Positions 52,430 through 62,167 of a stretch of DNA of 64,000 nucleotides are shown piece after piece. The notes under the pieces were generated by a model. That model had not been told where the DNA came from. It saw nothing but the letters and a program-made list of their open reading frames with translations, and ran no database searches. Position 1 is the first letter of the stretch, and the number at the start of each line of letters is the position of its first letter. Origin of the DNA: Terribacillus sp. DMT04 (GTDB lineage: Bacteria; Bacillota; Bacilli; Bacillales; Amphibacillaceae); contig NZ_CP077639.1 of NCBI RefSeq assembly GCF_019056395.1, forward strand, positions 2,110,001 through 2,174,000, written 5' to 3'. The translations under genes and the position numbers were made by a program.

Positions 52430-52834
52430 CTAAATACTTGCTCCTATAACATAAGACAATCCTACGGAAATAACAAGCGATATAAACCCAACTGCGCGAT
52501 TATCATTTGCAATTTCTGTATCAATCTTGTAAGTCGGCGTAAGGAACTCAAAGATAAAATAACCGATCAGCAGCATGACGAAGCCGACAGAACTCCATAC
52601 GATACTCTCTAAAATACCATCATTATGTTCATAAGAATAACGAAGCACATTCGCAACTCCGAACATCTTTCCTCCTGTCGCCAACGCTACTGATAAGTTT
52701 CCTCGTCTGATTTCTTCCCAGTTTTTATAAGAAGTAACCAGCTCGAAAATAGCCATAAATACAATAATGCTCAATACCGCCACACTGTAGCGAGCAGCTG
52801 TCAGGACAAACGTATTTTCCCAAAATGACTCCAT
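52430..52834 (-). CDS. yshE: DUF350 membrane protein YshE
   Basis: A 134-residue membrane protein with four hydrophobic segments (about residues 12-32, 55-75, 80-100, 113-133). The stretch ELVTSYKNWEEIRRGNLSVA and the symmetrical two-unit build are typical of DUF350. It follows mutS2 by 21 bp and is probably cotranscribed with it, as yshE in B. subtilis. No function is established. Confidence 0.87.
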   Translation of the reverse strand: MESFWENTFVLTAARYSVAVLSIIVFMAIFELVTSYKNWEEIRRGNLSVALATGGKMFGVANVLRYSYEHNDGILESIVWSSVGFVMLLIGYFIFEFLTPTYKIDTEIANDNRAVGFISLVISVGLSYVIGASI

Positions 52835-52855
52835 AACTTCGAATTCCCCCGGTCG

Positions 52856-55198
52856 TTACTGAAATTCCAGCACGGTAACACCAGTTCCGCCTTCACTCAT
52901 ACCGCCGGAGCGATGATTTTTTACGGCACGATGACGCTTGGCAAATTCCTGCACACCTGTCCGCAATGCGCCTGTTCCTTTACCGTGGATAATCGAGACT
53001 TGCGGATAACCCGCTAATAGTGCATCATCCACATATTTCTCTACGCGGCGCAGTGCATCTTCATATCGTTCTCCGCGCAAATCCAGCTCTGTGCTTACAT
53101 GATAGGCGGAGCCTTTTACAGTGGCTACCGGCTTTTCTTTTAATGTATCTTGTCTCTTTACGAATTCAATGTCTTTTCGTTTCGCTTTTATTTTCATAAT
53201 TCCAATTTGGAGTAAATATTCTTTGTCGCTGACCTTCTCAACAACTGTTCCTTTTTGACCGAGCGTAAGCAGAAGTACTTCATCACCAGGCATAAGCTGC
53301 TGCGATTCCTTCGATTTTGGCGCAGCTTTTGCGCCTTTTTTAGCAAGCTCCGGTGAAGCATCCTCCAGCCGTTTGCGTGCTTCAATAATTTCATGTTCTT
53401 TTACGCTTGCTTGATTTTTCATCGTACGAAGCGAGCCGACAATTTCTTCTGCTTCTTCCCGTGCTTTCTCTACCGCTTTAGCAGCTTTTTCTTCTGCTTT
53501 TTGGTAAAGGCGTTCCCGCTTGGCGTCAAACTCCTGCCATTGCTTCTCCAGATCCTGCTTCAGTGCTTCTGCTTCTTCAAGCTGTATCCTGGCAGTTTCA
53601 TAATCCTGTTCTGCTTGACGGCGAGAAGTCTCTAAGGAAGCAATCATATTTTCCACACTCTTCGAATCAGTACCAATCAGTTCTTTTGCACTGTCGATGA
53701 CAGACTCTTTCAAGCCGAGACGGCGTGATATTTCAAAGGCATTACTGCGTCCTGGAACGCCAATTAAGAGACGATACGTTGGCTTTAGCGTTTCTACATC
53801 AAATTCCACGCTGGCGTTCACAACACGCTCTCGGTTAAATCCATATGCCTTCAGCTCCGGATAATGGGTTGTCGCTACAACGGACGCACCGCGCTTGATT
53901 GTTTCATCCAGAATACTCATTGCTAATGCGGCACCTTCCTGAGGATCAGTTCCGGCGCCAAGTTCATCGAACAAAACAAGTGATTGATGATCGACTTGCT
54001 GCAAAATATCCACGATGTTCACCATATGCGAACTGAATGTACTCAAGCTTTGTTCGATAGACTGTTCATCGCCGATATCTGCAAACACATCAGTAAAAAC
54101 AGCCATCTCACCGCCATCAAGTGCCGGCACTTGCAAACCAGACTGCGCCATAAGTGTGCAAAGGCCGATTGTCTTGATGGTGACCGTTTTACCGCCGGTA
54201 TTAGGCCCGGTGATTACAATGGTGGAATATTCTTCTCCAAGGTCAATATCATTTGCTACCACTTCGTCTGGATCGATGAGCGGATGTCTTGCCTGCTTCA
54301 AGTGGATAATGCCTTGATCGTTCATCTTCGGCATAGAACAGCGCATCACCGCGCCCAGCTTTGCTCGAGCTGCAATAAAGTCAATCTGGCCTAGAATGTC
54401 AATATTCGCAAGCAAGATCGCTTCGTCTTCAGCAACTCGCATACTAATCTCTTTTAAAATGCGTTCGACTTCTGCTTTTTCCTGTGCTCGTGCTTCCTGC
54501 AGCTGGTTATTCATATCTACAACTGCTTGCGGCTCCATAAACAATGTCTGGCCAGAGGAAGACTGGTCATGTACAATACCGCCGATTGCTCCGCGATATT
54601 CTTGTTTAACCGGCAGTACATAGCGGTCATTTCGAATTGTAATAATAGAATCGGATAACATCTTGCTTTTTGAACGGGTATAAGACTCTAATTTTTCTCT
54701 TACTCTGCTTTCATTCGTGCGGATTTTAGTACGGATTCCGCGCAGACGGTCCGATGCGCCATCCATGACACGACCATGATCATCAATGGCGTTTTTGATA
54801 TGGCGTTCCAGATCGCTTAACGAAATAAGCTGTTCAACAAGTGCCCGAATAATCGGTAGTTCAAGGTCTTCCAATTCTTCTACAAAATGTTTCAGATTTT
54901 TTCCGCCATAAATCGTACTTGCAATATCCAAACACTCATTGGCATTTAAAATGCCGCCGATTACCGCTCGCTTCACGCTAGCACCGATATCATGAATTCC
55001 GCCGAGTGGAACTCCTCCTCGAAGACGGATAATAGATGCCGCTTCATCCGTTTCCGCTTGCAGCTGCTCAACTGCTTCTAATTCGGTTGCTGGCTGGATT
55101 TGCATCGTTCTTTTTTTGCCAAGTGAAGATGCAGCTTGTTCACTCAGCATTTGGATGATCTTATCGAATTCCAATACGCGGAATATTCGTTTGTTCAT
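52856..55198 (-). CDS. mutS2: Endonuclease MutS2
   Basis: A 780-residue MutS-like ATPase. The core and clamp helices come first (about residues 1-310), then the ATPase with Walker A GPNTGGKT (about 333-340) and Walker [19 protein letters not shown], a long coiled coil (about 515-630) and a C-terminal Smr nuclease domain (about 705-780) with [13 protein letters not shown] and HGKGTGALR. It lacks the mismatch-recognition domain. In bacilli it acts on collided ribosomes and on recombination intermediates. GTGAGGGGAAAAA precedes ATG. Between polX and yshE. Confidence 0.96.
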   Translation of the reverse strand: MNKRIFRVLEFDKIIQMLSEQAASSLGKKRTMQIQPATELEAVEQLQAETDEAASIIRLRGGVPLGGIHDIGASVKRAVIGGILNANECLDIASTIYGGKNLKHFVEELEDLELPIIRALVEQLISLSDLERHIKNAIDDHGRVMDGASDRLRGIRTKIRTNESRVREKLESYTRSKSKMLSDSIITIRNDRYVLPVKQEYRGAIGGIVHDQSSSGQTLFMEPQAVVDMNNQLQEARAQEKAEVERILKEISMRVAEDEAILLANIDILGQIDFIAARAKLGAVMRCSMPKMNDQGIIHLKQARHPLIDPDEVVANDIDLGEEYSTIVITGPNTGGKTVTIKTIGLCTLMAQSGLQVPALDGGEMAVFTDVFADIGDEQSIEQSLSTFSSHMVNIVDILQQVDHQSLVLFDELGAGTDPQEGAALAMSILDETIKRGASVVATTHYPELKAYGFNRERVVNASVEFDVETLKPTYRLLIGVPGRSNAFEISRRLGLKESVIDSAKELIGTDSKSVENMIASLETSRRQAEQDYETARIQLEEAEALKQDLEKQWQEFDAKRERLYQKAEEKAAKAVEKAREEAEEIVGSLRTMKNQASVKEHEIIEARKRLEDASPELAKKGAKAAPKSKESQQLMPGDEVLLLTLGQKGTVVEKVSDKEYLLQIGIMKIKAKRKDIEFVKRQDTLKEKPVATVKGSAYHVSTELDLRGERYEDALRRVEKYVDDALLAGYPQVSIIHGKGTGALRTGVQEFAKRHRAVKNHRSGGMSEGGTGVTVLEFQ

Positions 55199-55220
55199 TT
55201 TTTCCCCTCACTTTTAGCAG

Positions 55221-56936
55221 TTAGTTGCGCTGAAAAAGCTCCATCAACTGTTGCTTCGACCATGTGTTGATGACTGTCTCCGGTTTAAGCCAGCCTTTTC
55301 GGGCCATAGCGACTCCTACTTCCATAAAAGATAGAGTCGCATAGCTGTGGGCATCGGTATTGACAGCAATCTTGACACCGAGCTCCTGCGCTTTCTTTAA
55401 GTACGTCCATGACAAGTCCAGTCGGTTTGGATTGGCATTCAATTCAATAACTGTTCCTGTTTCTGCCGCTTTCTCTAACAGCCAATCCGGATCGGCCGCG
55501 TAACCGGCTCTTCTGCCGATAAGACGGCCTGTTGGATGAGCTATTACATTAACATTCGGATGTTCCAGTGCTGCTGTCAAACGATCCTTTATTTGATCAG
55601 CTGATTGTGAAAAGCTGGAATGAATTGCACCGATAACGTAATCCATCTCTTGCATAAATGCATCATCAAAGTCTAAGCGGGCGTCTGGCAGAATATCCAT
55701 TTCCACGCCGGCAAAAATATGAAAGTCAGGGAACAAAGCGTTGACACGCTCAATTTCTTCCCGCTGTTTTCGAAGCCGCTTCTCATCCAATCCGTTTGCC
55801 ACTTTCAAATATTTCGAGTGATCGGTAATGGCGATATAAGAATAACCTAGTTCGATTGCTTGCTTTGCCATTTGTTCAATTGACTGCGCACCATCACTCC
55901 ATGTAGAGTGCATGTGCAAATCGCCTTGAATATCGGAAAGCTGAATGAGCGGCATTTCTTGTTTGAAGCTGTCTAACTCGCCGTGTGCTTCCCGAATTTC
56001 AGGAGGTATAAAAGTTAAATCAAAGTGCTGGAAAAAGTCCTTTTCTGTTTGGAATGTTGTCAGTTCACTTGTTTCCACATTCTCCACACCATATTCACTA
56101 ATCCGCTCGCCGCGTTTTTTGGCCAGCTGGCGAAGCGCGACGTTGTGGTCAGCAGAACCAGTAAAGTGATGTAATGTCGTCGCAAAAGCTTCTGGTTCGA
56201 TTAATCGGAAATCGACGTTAATGTCATAACCTTCTTCTAATGTGACGGATACTTTTGTTTCTCCATTGGCAATAACTTCTTTTAAATTCTCAATCGTCAG
56301 CAGCTGTTCTTGGACTTGTTTAGGCTCATTGGTTGCGATAATAAAGTCCAAATCTTTCACCGTTTCCTGCATGCGGCGCAAGCTCCCTGCCCGGGCATAG
56401 CGCTCAATACCATCCAGGCTTTCTAAAAATGCTTCAATTCGTTCTGCTAATGGCAGCATCATCGCAATTGGAATACGCTCTGGTCTGGAACCGACATTTG
56501 CTAAGCCGTCGAGAATCTTTTCAGCAGACTTCTTGCCAAAACCGCTTAGTGTTGCAACTTTTCCTGATTCTACTGCTGTTTTCAACGATGCTCCGTCCAC
56601 TACGCCAAGCTCCTGGTAAAGCTTGGCCAGTTTCTTCCCGCCTAATCCTGGCAAATCAAGCAGCGGCACAAGGCCTTCTGGCACTTCCTCCTGCAGCTGT
56701 CGAAGTGTATCAGACTCTTCGTTTTGAATATATTCTTCTATCACAGCAGCCGTACCTTTGCCGATACCGTTTAGTGCTGTAAAGTCCGTAATCTCATCTA
56801 GTGACTGATCATTTGTTTCCAGCGCATTCGCAGCTTTTCGGTATGCGGATACCTTGAATGTATTTTCCCCTTTTAGTTCAAGATAAATTGCAATTGTCTC
56901 TAATAGTTTAACAACGTCCTTTTTGTTAATAGCCAT
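55221..56936 (-). CDS. polX: DNA polymerase/3'-5' exonuclease PolX
   Basis: A 571-residue family X DNA polymerase for base-excision repair, with a PHP phosphoesterase domain. The N-terminal polymerase part (about residues 1-315) has two helix-hairpin-helix motifs (FTALNGIGKGTA; LPGLGGKKLAKLY) and DLDFIIATNE; the PHP domain (about 335-560) begins GDLHMHSTWSDGAQSIEQMA. ATG at 56936 follows AAAGGATGAGACAC and matches the length of the B. subtilis enzyme; an upstream in-frame start is not needed. It lies between cvpA and mutS2 as usual. Confidence 0.95.
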   Translation of the reverse strand: MAINKKDVVKLLETIAIYLELKGENTFKVSAYRKAANALETNDQSLDEITDFTALNGIGKGTAAVIEEYIQNEESDTLRQLQEEVPEGLVPLLDLPGLGGKKLAKLYQELGVVDGASLKTAVESGKVATLSGFGKKSAEKILDGLANVGSRPERIPIAMMLPLAERIEAFLESLDGIERYARAGSLRRMQETVKDLDFIIATNEPKQVQEQLLTIENLKEVIANGETKVSVTLEEGYDINVDFRLIEPEAFATTLHHFTGSADHNVALRQLAKKRGERISEYGVENVETSELTTFQTEKDFFQHFDLTFIPPEIREAHGELDSFKQEMPLIQLSDIQGDLHMHSTWSDGAQSIEQMAKQAIELGYSYIAITDHSKYLKVANGLDEKRLRKQREEIERVNALFPDFHIFAGVEMDILPDARLDFDDAFMQEMDYVIGAIHSSFSQSADQIKDRLTAALEHPNVNVIAHPTGRLIGRRAGYAADPDWLLEKAAETGTVIELNANPNRLDLSWTYLKKAQELGVKIAVNTDAHSYATLSFMEVGVAMARKGWLKPETVINTWSKQQLMELFQRN

Positions 56937-56964
56937 GTGTCTCATCCTTTCGACCAAGGTAGAA

Positions 56965-56992
56965 AACCCTTGCGCACGATGCCGCAAGGGTT
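56965..56992 (-). terminator. Stem-loop between cvpA and polX
   Basis: AACCCTTGCG pairs perfectly with CGCAAGGGTT around an 8-nt loop, with only TTTTC after it on the minus strand. It may reduce rather than stop transcription into polX. The cvpA stop lies in the stem. Confidence 0.6.
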
Positions 56993-57566
56993 AGTTATTC
57001 CATCCCATCATTTCGCTGGGTAATTTATTTGCAACATGATTCAGCCATAAATCTTTAATTTCACCAGATATATATGGTGTATGCTCTACTATCCAAGCTG
57101 CGAGTATCGACTTATCCAGTGCTTCCTGAATTGGTGTAATCGGCAGCAATACGGAGAGATATAGAATGACGAATACAATTAAATATATCTCGATGAAGCC
57201 GAGCGCGCCGCCAAGAAGTTTGTTGACAGAACGTAAGATCGGCAAATCGGCGATAAAATCAAGCATCGAACCGATAATGTGTAAAACAATTTTTGTTGCG
57301 AAAAAGAGAATCGCAAACGCAATGGCGTTATAAAACACTTGATCTAAGGGCACAGCTCCAAATATATCAGACCATGTACTGTCTGATGACACATCCGGAT
57401 ACGGAATCCATAATTCCAATTTCGGAGCCAGTTGATCATAATAAATAGCAGCAACTATAAATGACACAATAAAGCTTGCCAAATGGAACAGCTGCATAAT
57501 GAAGCCTCGCTTCAGGCCGACGAGAACGCCAAACAGAAGCAACGCGATAATGAGTAAATCAATCAT
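56991..57566 (-). CDS. cvpA: CvpA family membrane protein
   Basis: A 191-residue membrane protein with four hydrophobic segments. It opens IDLLIIALLLFGVLVGLKRG, the CvpA signature, and ends with an amphipathic helix. In other bacteria CvpA is needed for colicin V production and envelope function; its exact role is unknown. It overlaps zapA by 8 bp, and the order zapA-cvpA-polX-mutS2 is that of B. subtilis (yshA-yshB-yshC-yshD). Confidence 0.9.
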   Translation of the reverse strand: MIDLLIIALLLFGVLVGLKRGFIMQLFHLASFIVSFIVAAIYYDQLAPKLELWIPYPDVSSDSTWSDIFGAVPLDQVFYNAIAFAILFFATKIVLHIIGSMLDFIADLPILRSVNKLLGGALGFIEIYLIVFVILYLSVLLPITPIQEALDKSILAAWIVEHTPYISGEIKDLWLNHVANKLPSEMMGWNN

Positions 57567-57834
57567 TGTCCTTGCTTGCCTCTTTCCTTGTAATAGAACC
57601 TAGCAATTGTGCATAGTCTTCTTTTAGTTTCAAATAATCATTTGTCGTATTTACAGCCGTTAGTACGGCTAATTTCGCTGTATCAAGATTCGGATTCGCA
57701 GCAGAGATCTCCGACATCTTCTGGTCGACTAGGCTCGCCACCATGCGCATGCGATGGGCTGGCTCTTGGCCTACAATTGTATAGGATCGGTTATGTATTT
57801 CTACCGTAACACGTGTTTTATCTGACTGGGACAC
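57559..57834 (-). CDS. zapA: Cell division protein ZapA
   Basis: A 91-residue cytoplasmic protein that promotes FtsZ bundling. The N-terminal globular part reads RVTVEIHNRSYTIVGQEPAH and the C-terminal half is a coiled coil (LDTAKLAVLTAVNTTNDYLK). The start is GTG at 57834 after GGGGGATAAC; the frame is open 25 codons further but has no ribosome site there. It diverges from rnhC, as in B. subtilis, and is first in the zapA-cvpA-polX-mutS2 unit. Confidence 0.92.
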   Translation of the reverse strand: MSQSDKTRVTVEIHNRSYTIVGQEPAHRMRMVASLVDQKMSEISAANPNLDTAKLAVLTAVNTTNDYLKLKEDYAQLLGSITRKEASKDND

Positions 57835-57958
57835 GTTATCCCCCCTCACTTCTCTTATAATACTAAACCTTATAGTAACATGAAGGTGCCATTTTAGGAA
57901 ACAATTCAATATAGCTTTATCGGCATGCTATACTGGGTGTCAGATTGGAGAGATGAAC

Positions 57959-58894
57959 GTGGGACAAATCGTATTGCAAGTAACAATGGACAAAATCCAG
58001 GAAATGAAAACAACCTACAGCCAAACAGCAAAAGCAGCACCACCCGGAGCTGTATTTGCCGCCAAAACACCTAGCTGCAGTATCACTGCCTATAAATCCG
58101 GCAAAGTGCTGTTCCAAGGCAAAGCTCCGGAAACAGAGGCAGATAAATGGGGAACTGCTCCAGCAGCTTCTAAAAGCACCAGCTCCTCAAAACCAAGTGT
58201 GAATGATCATAAGTATGCGCCAGATCCTTCTTTATTTACCGCCTCTCACATCGGCTCAGATGAAGCAGGTACAGGTGATTTCTTTGGCCCAATCACTGTT
58301 GCGAGTGCGTATGTAGATAAAAGCCAAGTTGCACTGCTGAAAGAGCTGGGTGTAAAAGATTCTAAACTGTTAAAGGATGATGCAATCCAGCGTATTGCAA
58401 AGGATCTTATGCACGCAGAGATGCCTTACTCTCTCTTAGTGATGCGCAATGAAAAATACAATCAGCTGCAGCAGCGCGGCTGGTCGCAAGGCAAGATGAA
58501 AACGATGATGCACCATCATGCCATCCAAAAGCTAGTTGCGAAGATTGCCCCGATTAAGCCAGAGGGCATTCTGATTGACCAGTTTCAGCTGCCGTCCACT
58601 TATATAAAGCATCTTGCTTCTGAAGGAGAAAAGCTGCAGCCAGACGTGAGCTTTATGACGAAAGCGGAAAGCTATTCTCTTGCAGTAGCAGCAGCTTCGA
58701 TTATCTCCCGAGCGAGCTTCTTAAAAGAGATGGACAAGCTTTCCAAGCAGGCAGGTTTTACGATTCCGAAAGGCGCCAGTGCAGCTGTTGATCAAGCAGC
58801 TGGCCGACTTATCCGAAGCAAAGGACGCCAAGCGCTTCCTGTATTCACGAAAATGCATTTTGCAAATAGCGCCAAAGCCGAAAAGTACGTCTAA
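57959..58894 (+). CDS. rnhC: Ribonuclease HIII
   Basis: A 311-residue enzyme that degrades RNA in RNA-DNA hybrids. The N-terminal TBP-like substrate-binding domain (about residues 1-75) includes GAVFAAKTPSCSITAYKSGK, and the catalytic domain begins HIGSDEAGTGDFFGP, whose Asp-Glu pair and later Asp (LIDQFQLP) form the active site. GTG at 57959, eight bases after GGAG, is preferred to ATG at 57953, which touches the ribosome site. It converges with the HNH gene, overlapping by 4 bp. Confidence 0.95.
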   Translation: MGQIVLQVTMDKIQEMKTTYSQTAKAAPPGAVFAAKTPSCSITAYKSGKVLFQGKAPETEADKWGTAPAASKSTSSSKPSVNDHKYAPDPSLFTASHIGSDEAGTGDFFGPITVASAYVDKSQVALLKELGVKDSKLLKDDAIQRIAKDLMHAEMPYSLLVMRNEKYNQLQQRGWSQGKMKTMMHHHAIQKLVAKIAPIKPEGILIDQFQLPSTYIKHLASEGEKLQPDVSFMTKAESYSLAVAAASIISRASFLKEMDKLSKQAGFTIPKGASAAVDQAAGRLIRSKGRQALPVFTKMHFANSAKAEKYV

Positions 58895-59196
58895 CGTCCA
58901 TATTTTCGCCGACTATTTGATTTCCTGGTCCGCACGAGCCTGCCAGCAGGCTGCTTGCGGATCCATTTTATATACTTGGACAATTTTTCATCTGACCGCA
59001 GCGCTTCGATCGTACCAAGCCGTCCTGCCAGCTCCTCATTGGTATACAATGCATGGATTTGTTTGTGACACGGAATGCAAATCATCGCTGTATTTAGAAA
59101 TGTACCGCCCATTTCCTTTGGTATAAGATGATGTTCTGTTAACGTAACCTCATCTCGGCCGCACAGCTCGCATCTGCCAATATGCTGTTTTGCCAC
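58891..59196 (-). CDS. HNH endonuclease-type protein
   Basis: A 101-residue small protein with two zinc Cys pairs (CELCG and CIPCH) and the nuclease motif LTEHHLIPKEMGG, followed by IPCHKQIHALYTNEELA. This is the HNH_5-like/YisB type. The start is GTG at 59196, six bases after GAGGGG. The role is unknown; such small HNH proteins are widespread in Bacillaceae and need not be part of a mobile element. C-terminus is basic (SNSRRKYGR). Confidence 0.87.
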   Translation of the reverse strand: MAKQHIGRCELCGRDEVTLTEHHLIPKEMGGTFLNTAMICIPCHKQIHALYTNEELAGRLGTIEALRSDEKLSKYIKWIRKQPAGRLVRTRKSNSRRKYGR

Positions 59197-59251
59197 ATTC
59201 ATCCCCTCACTTAGTACCAGTATAGACAGTAATCTCCGCTTTTAACGTACA

Positions 59252-59740
59252 TTAGTCTATTTCCCGATAATACCGCAGCGACACTTGTGATTCGCCTGTT
59301 TCCGTCAGATTGACTTTCTTGCCCCGCAGATGGAAGCCTCTTGCTTCATAAAAAGGAATGCCTAACATATTGCCTGCTTGTACGGATACCCATTGTTCTG
59401 AAGCACCTTGCTGCTTTTGATCCTTTGTCAATGCCTCCAGCAGCAGCTTTCCAGCACCCTTATAACGCGCCGATTCATCGACATACAACACAAACACTTC
59501 CCCAGTCGCTTGTCCTGTCATTGCCCCTCCAATGACGCCAATCACTTGTCCAGCTTGCATTGCCACAGAATGATAACCTCCGGATTGGATTTCTTCTTTT
59601 ACTCGATCAAGGTTATACCAATATTCGACATTTTGCCGCTGAAACTGCTCACTAAGCTGCCCAGCAACCGTTTGCCGCCACCCTTTGGAACAGATGGCTG
59701 CTATTGCTTCTGCGTGTTTTAGTTCTGGTTTTTTGATCAT
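59252..59740 (-). CDS. GNAT family N-acetyltransferase
   Basis: A 162-residue acetyltransferase. The acetyl-CoA-binding motif is VDESARYKGAGKLLLEALTK (about residues 90-109), preceded by strands IGVIGGAMTGQATGEVFVLY and followed by FYEARGFHLRGKK. AAAGGAGAGCGGAA precedes the ATG. Substrate unknown. It stands between the HNH gene and a small membrane gene, in the block inserted between rnhC and pheT. Confidence 0.88.
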   Translation of the reverse strand: MIKKPELKHAEAIAAICSKGWRQTVAGQLSEQFQRQNVEYWYNLDRVKEEIQSGGYHSVAMQAGQVIGVIGGAMTGQATGEVFVLYVDESARYKGAGKLLLEALTKDQKQQGASEQWVSVQAGNMLGIPFYEARGFHLRGKKVNLTETGESQVSLRYYREID

Positions 59741-59801
59741 TTCCGCTCTCCTTTTTATTAAGAAAGAACCAACACCAAGGTGCTGATCCTTCTAACCATA
59801 A

Positions 59802-59981
59802 TTACTGCTCTGTTTCTTTTTTCGATTTGAATTTGCTTATTAAGAATACTGCAATGTTTAACCCGATAAAGACTAACATTCCGTAACCAATCGCATTGCT
59901 CACAATGGTTGCATAGACAGTAAATGATAGGAAGAGTACGAAACAGGCAAGGTATAATATATTTCGCATTGTAAATTGCAA
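59802..59981 (-). CDS. Small membrane protein
   Basis: A 59-residue protein with two hydrophobic segments and a basic end (FKSKKETEQ). A TTG at 59981, seven bases after GGGG, is the best-placed start; an ATG (MRNILYL) five codons on has no ribosome site. The pattern does not match a known family in my memory. Low GC. Confidence 0.5.
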   Translation of the reverse strand: MQFTMRNILYLACFVLFLSFTVYATIVSNAIGYGMLVFIGLNIAVFLISKFKSKKETEQ

Positions 59982-60129
59982 ACAATCACCCCTAGTCAAC
60001 TAATAAATTAATTACATCATTTAATTGTTAAATTATAACATAAATTACATCTATAGTTTAAAATAGAGGTAGTAAGCGACCTTTTTATTAGCTTACAAGG
60101 ATAAACTATAATCGATAAAAAGTGCTTTT

Positions 60130-60330
60130 GTGGCTTTCACTTTCTTGACTTTATTGTTCGTAGTCAATCTCATCCCTTTTTTGATTTATTACAAACAATA
60201 TAGAGCGCTTAGTAAAAATAATGCAAATGATAATGCATATGACGCATTAGTTGAACGCATGTCGAAAGCAGATAATTTTATTTTACCTATCATGCTGGTT
60301 TTAGTTGCTTTCATTTATTTTACACAATAA
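60130..60330 (+). CDS. Small membrane protein
   Basis: A 66-residue protein with two hydrophobic segments (about residues 2-20 and 49-65) and a polar middle rich in Asn. The start is GTG at 60130 with a poor ribosome site (AAAAAGTG), so translation is uncertain, but a good terminator follows the frame. It faces away from the preceding small gene. No family recognised. Confidence 0.5.
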   Translation: MAFTFLTLLFVVNLIPFLIYYKQYRALSKNNANDNAYDALVERMSKADNFILPIMLVLVAFIYFTQ

Positions 60331-60333
60331 AAA

Positions 60334-60366
60334 ATGAACCTGATTTTATCTCAGATTCATCTTTTT
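60334..60366 (+). terminator. Terminator of the 66-residue gene
   Basis: ATGAACCTGA pairs with TCAGATTCAT (one mismatch), followed by CTTTTTA. Confidence 0.75.
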
Positions 60367-60408
60367 ATTTGAGAATTCCTCCTCACAAACTTGCATTAAA
60401 AAAGAAAG

Positions 60409-60790
60409 AAACTCAGACAAAACAAGATTAATTCATCCTAAAAAGCGAACGATTACTAGATCCATACTTTTTCATGCAGCCCTCTGACAGCTGCTGTCTT
60501 TAGCTGTTTCGTCGGACAATAATGGCTTTTACAGTAAACACCGACAAGAAAATAGCTACTAATTTTCGAGGAGTCTACGTCTTCTACCTTCTCCACGAGT
60601 GAAGACTTCTCATAACAAAAATCAGCGTAGGAAATACACGGAGACTCACCAGCCGCCCACAGGAAAGCGGAGTGTATTTCCGAAGCGGTGCTCTCACCTT
60701 AATTTCCAATGCAAAAAATCCAAACAACGCTGCTGTAATTGCAGTATTGTTTGGATTTTTTAAATAGCTTAAACAGTTTTGTCTCAGCCT
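60409..60790. repeat. Dispersed structured repeat, copy 2
   Basis: This is the second copy of the repeat at 13841-14258, in the same orientation and similar along its length, but without the 56-bp GC-rich block of copy 1. Both ends are present: ACTCAGACAAAAC at 60411-60423 and the complement of GCTGAGACAAAAC at 60777-60789 (11 of 13 match). These ends resemble the IS1182 ends (ACTGGGACAAAAC). A terminator-like hairpin (AATCCAAACAA with TTGTTTGGATT, then TTTTT) lies near the right end. No real gene inside. Confidence 0.88.
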
Positions 60791-60919
60791 TATCTTCCTA
60801 CGTTTAGTCAAGTACTTATTCATAGCTTTTTAATATAGGTTATAGCCTTTTTTGGGTATAGGAAATAAACCTCGTTGTATTTATTTTTAAAACGAGGGAG
60901 AATTCGTGATACAATGAAG

Positions 60920-62137
60920 TTAGTGGTCCATAGAGACCGTGTACGAGTAATCGTACAATGTATTATTCTTGATCATGGAATAAATACATTTGAGAAGCTT
61001 GTTCATGCAAGCTACGGTGGCAACCTTATCCTTCTTGGGTACAGGTTGCTTTTTTAGTTTGTAATAATAGTCGACAATGTGATTGGGAGCTGCTTTTTGT
61101 TGGCGGATCATGTTTCGGACAATGAAGTATAATATTTTTCTTCCCTTAGGGTTTCCTCGTTTATTAATGTGATCTTGGCCATGATACTTTCCAGATTGAT
61201 ATCTTCGGATATCAATTCCTACAAAAGCGTTGACTTTCTTATGATCTGGGAAGCGAGACAAGTCACCAAATTCACCGATAAAAAGCGCTGCGCTAATTTC
61301 TCCAATTCCTGGAAGGCTGGTTAGTAACTCGAACTCAGGCAGTTTTTTTGAACCATCAATCATTTGATTAGAAATTTTCTCTTTTTCCTCTAATAGTTGA
61401 AGTAGCTGGAGCGCATAGTACTGCACTTTTTGGGTTTGAATACTATCTGGAGATACTGCAGGATAGGATTCTTTGGCATAATCTATTATTTGAACAGCCT
61501 TTTGTTTTGCACGATTTTCGGAAATTTTCTTAGTGGTACTTCTAATCAATAGATTTTTTATCTTGGTCTGGCTCGATTTCAAAACAAGCACAGGATGAGG
61601 GAACAAACTGATAAGTGTTAAGGCATAAGGTGTAATCCTGCTTGAGAAGAATTGTTCCAGCTCCGGAAAACTTAATTGAAGGGCATGGTGCAGATACATA
61701 CGCATACGCTTTATCTCACCCTCTATTTCTTGATAGAAACGCGCAAAATCACGGAGTCGATGATAAAGGTCGGGCTGTTGAACTTTTTCTTCCCTGGAGT
61801 GCAGGTGGTGAGCTTGCGCTAATTTATGCGCATCATTTTTGTCTGTTTTCCAGCTTCGGAGAGTAGCCATTTCGAGCTGTTTTTTAGCCGCAAGGGGATT
61901 CAACAGACAATAACGTAACTGATTCTTTTGACAGAAGGTTTCCACTGGTTTCGAATAAATGCCGGTGGATTCAAACACAAGAACCGGGTCACCAGGGAGA
62001 TTCCGGATTTCCTCAAGTAAGGTGTTAAAGCCTGTCTGCGTGTGTCTTAGTTCCCCTTCAGCTAAACAGATTTCACCCTGATAAATGACTTTATAGCTTT
62101 TCCCCATTGATACATCTAAAGCAATTACATACTCCAA
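60920..62137 (-). CDS. IS110-family transposase (DEDD recombinase)
   Basis: A 405-residue recombinase. The N-terminal RuvC-like DEDD domain has the first Asp in IALDVSMGKSY (Asp8), the Glu in VFESTGIYSK (about 54) and the Asp pair in SWKTDKNDAHKLAQAH (about 98 and 101). The middle is helical, and the C-terminal Transposase_20 domain has LLTSLPGIGEISAALFIGEF then the Ser-containing RYQSGKYHG (about residue 320) and GNPKGRKILYFIVRNM. The start is TTG at 62137, seven bases after AGGAG. All expected catalytic residues are present, so it may be active. Confidence 0.93.
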   Translation of the reverse strand: MEYVIALDVSMGKSYKVIYQGEICLAEGELRHTQTGFNTLLEEIRNLPGDPVLVFESTGIYSKPVETFCQKNQLRYCLLNPLAAKKQLEMATLRSWKTDKNDAHKLAQAHHLHSREEKVQQPDLYHRLRDFARFYQEIEGEIKRMRMYLHHALQLSFPELEQFFSSRITPYALTLISLFPHPVLVLKSSQTKIKNLLIRSTTKKISENRAKQKAVQIIDYAKESYPAVSPDSIQTQKVQYYALQLLQLLEEKEKISNQMIDGSKKLPEFELLTSLPGIGEISAALFIGEFGDLSRFPDHKKVNAFVGIDIRRYQSGKYHGQDHINKRGNPKGRKILYFIVRNMIRQQKAAPNHIVDYYYKLKKQPVPKKDKVATVACMNKLLKCIYSMIKNNTLYDYSYTVSMDH

Positions 62138-62167
62138 TTTATATCTCCTCTCACGTGTTTTGAAAGG

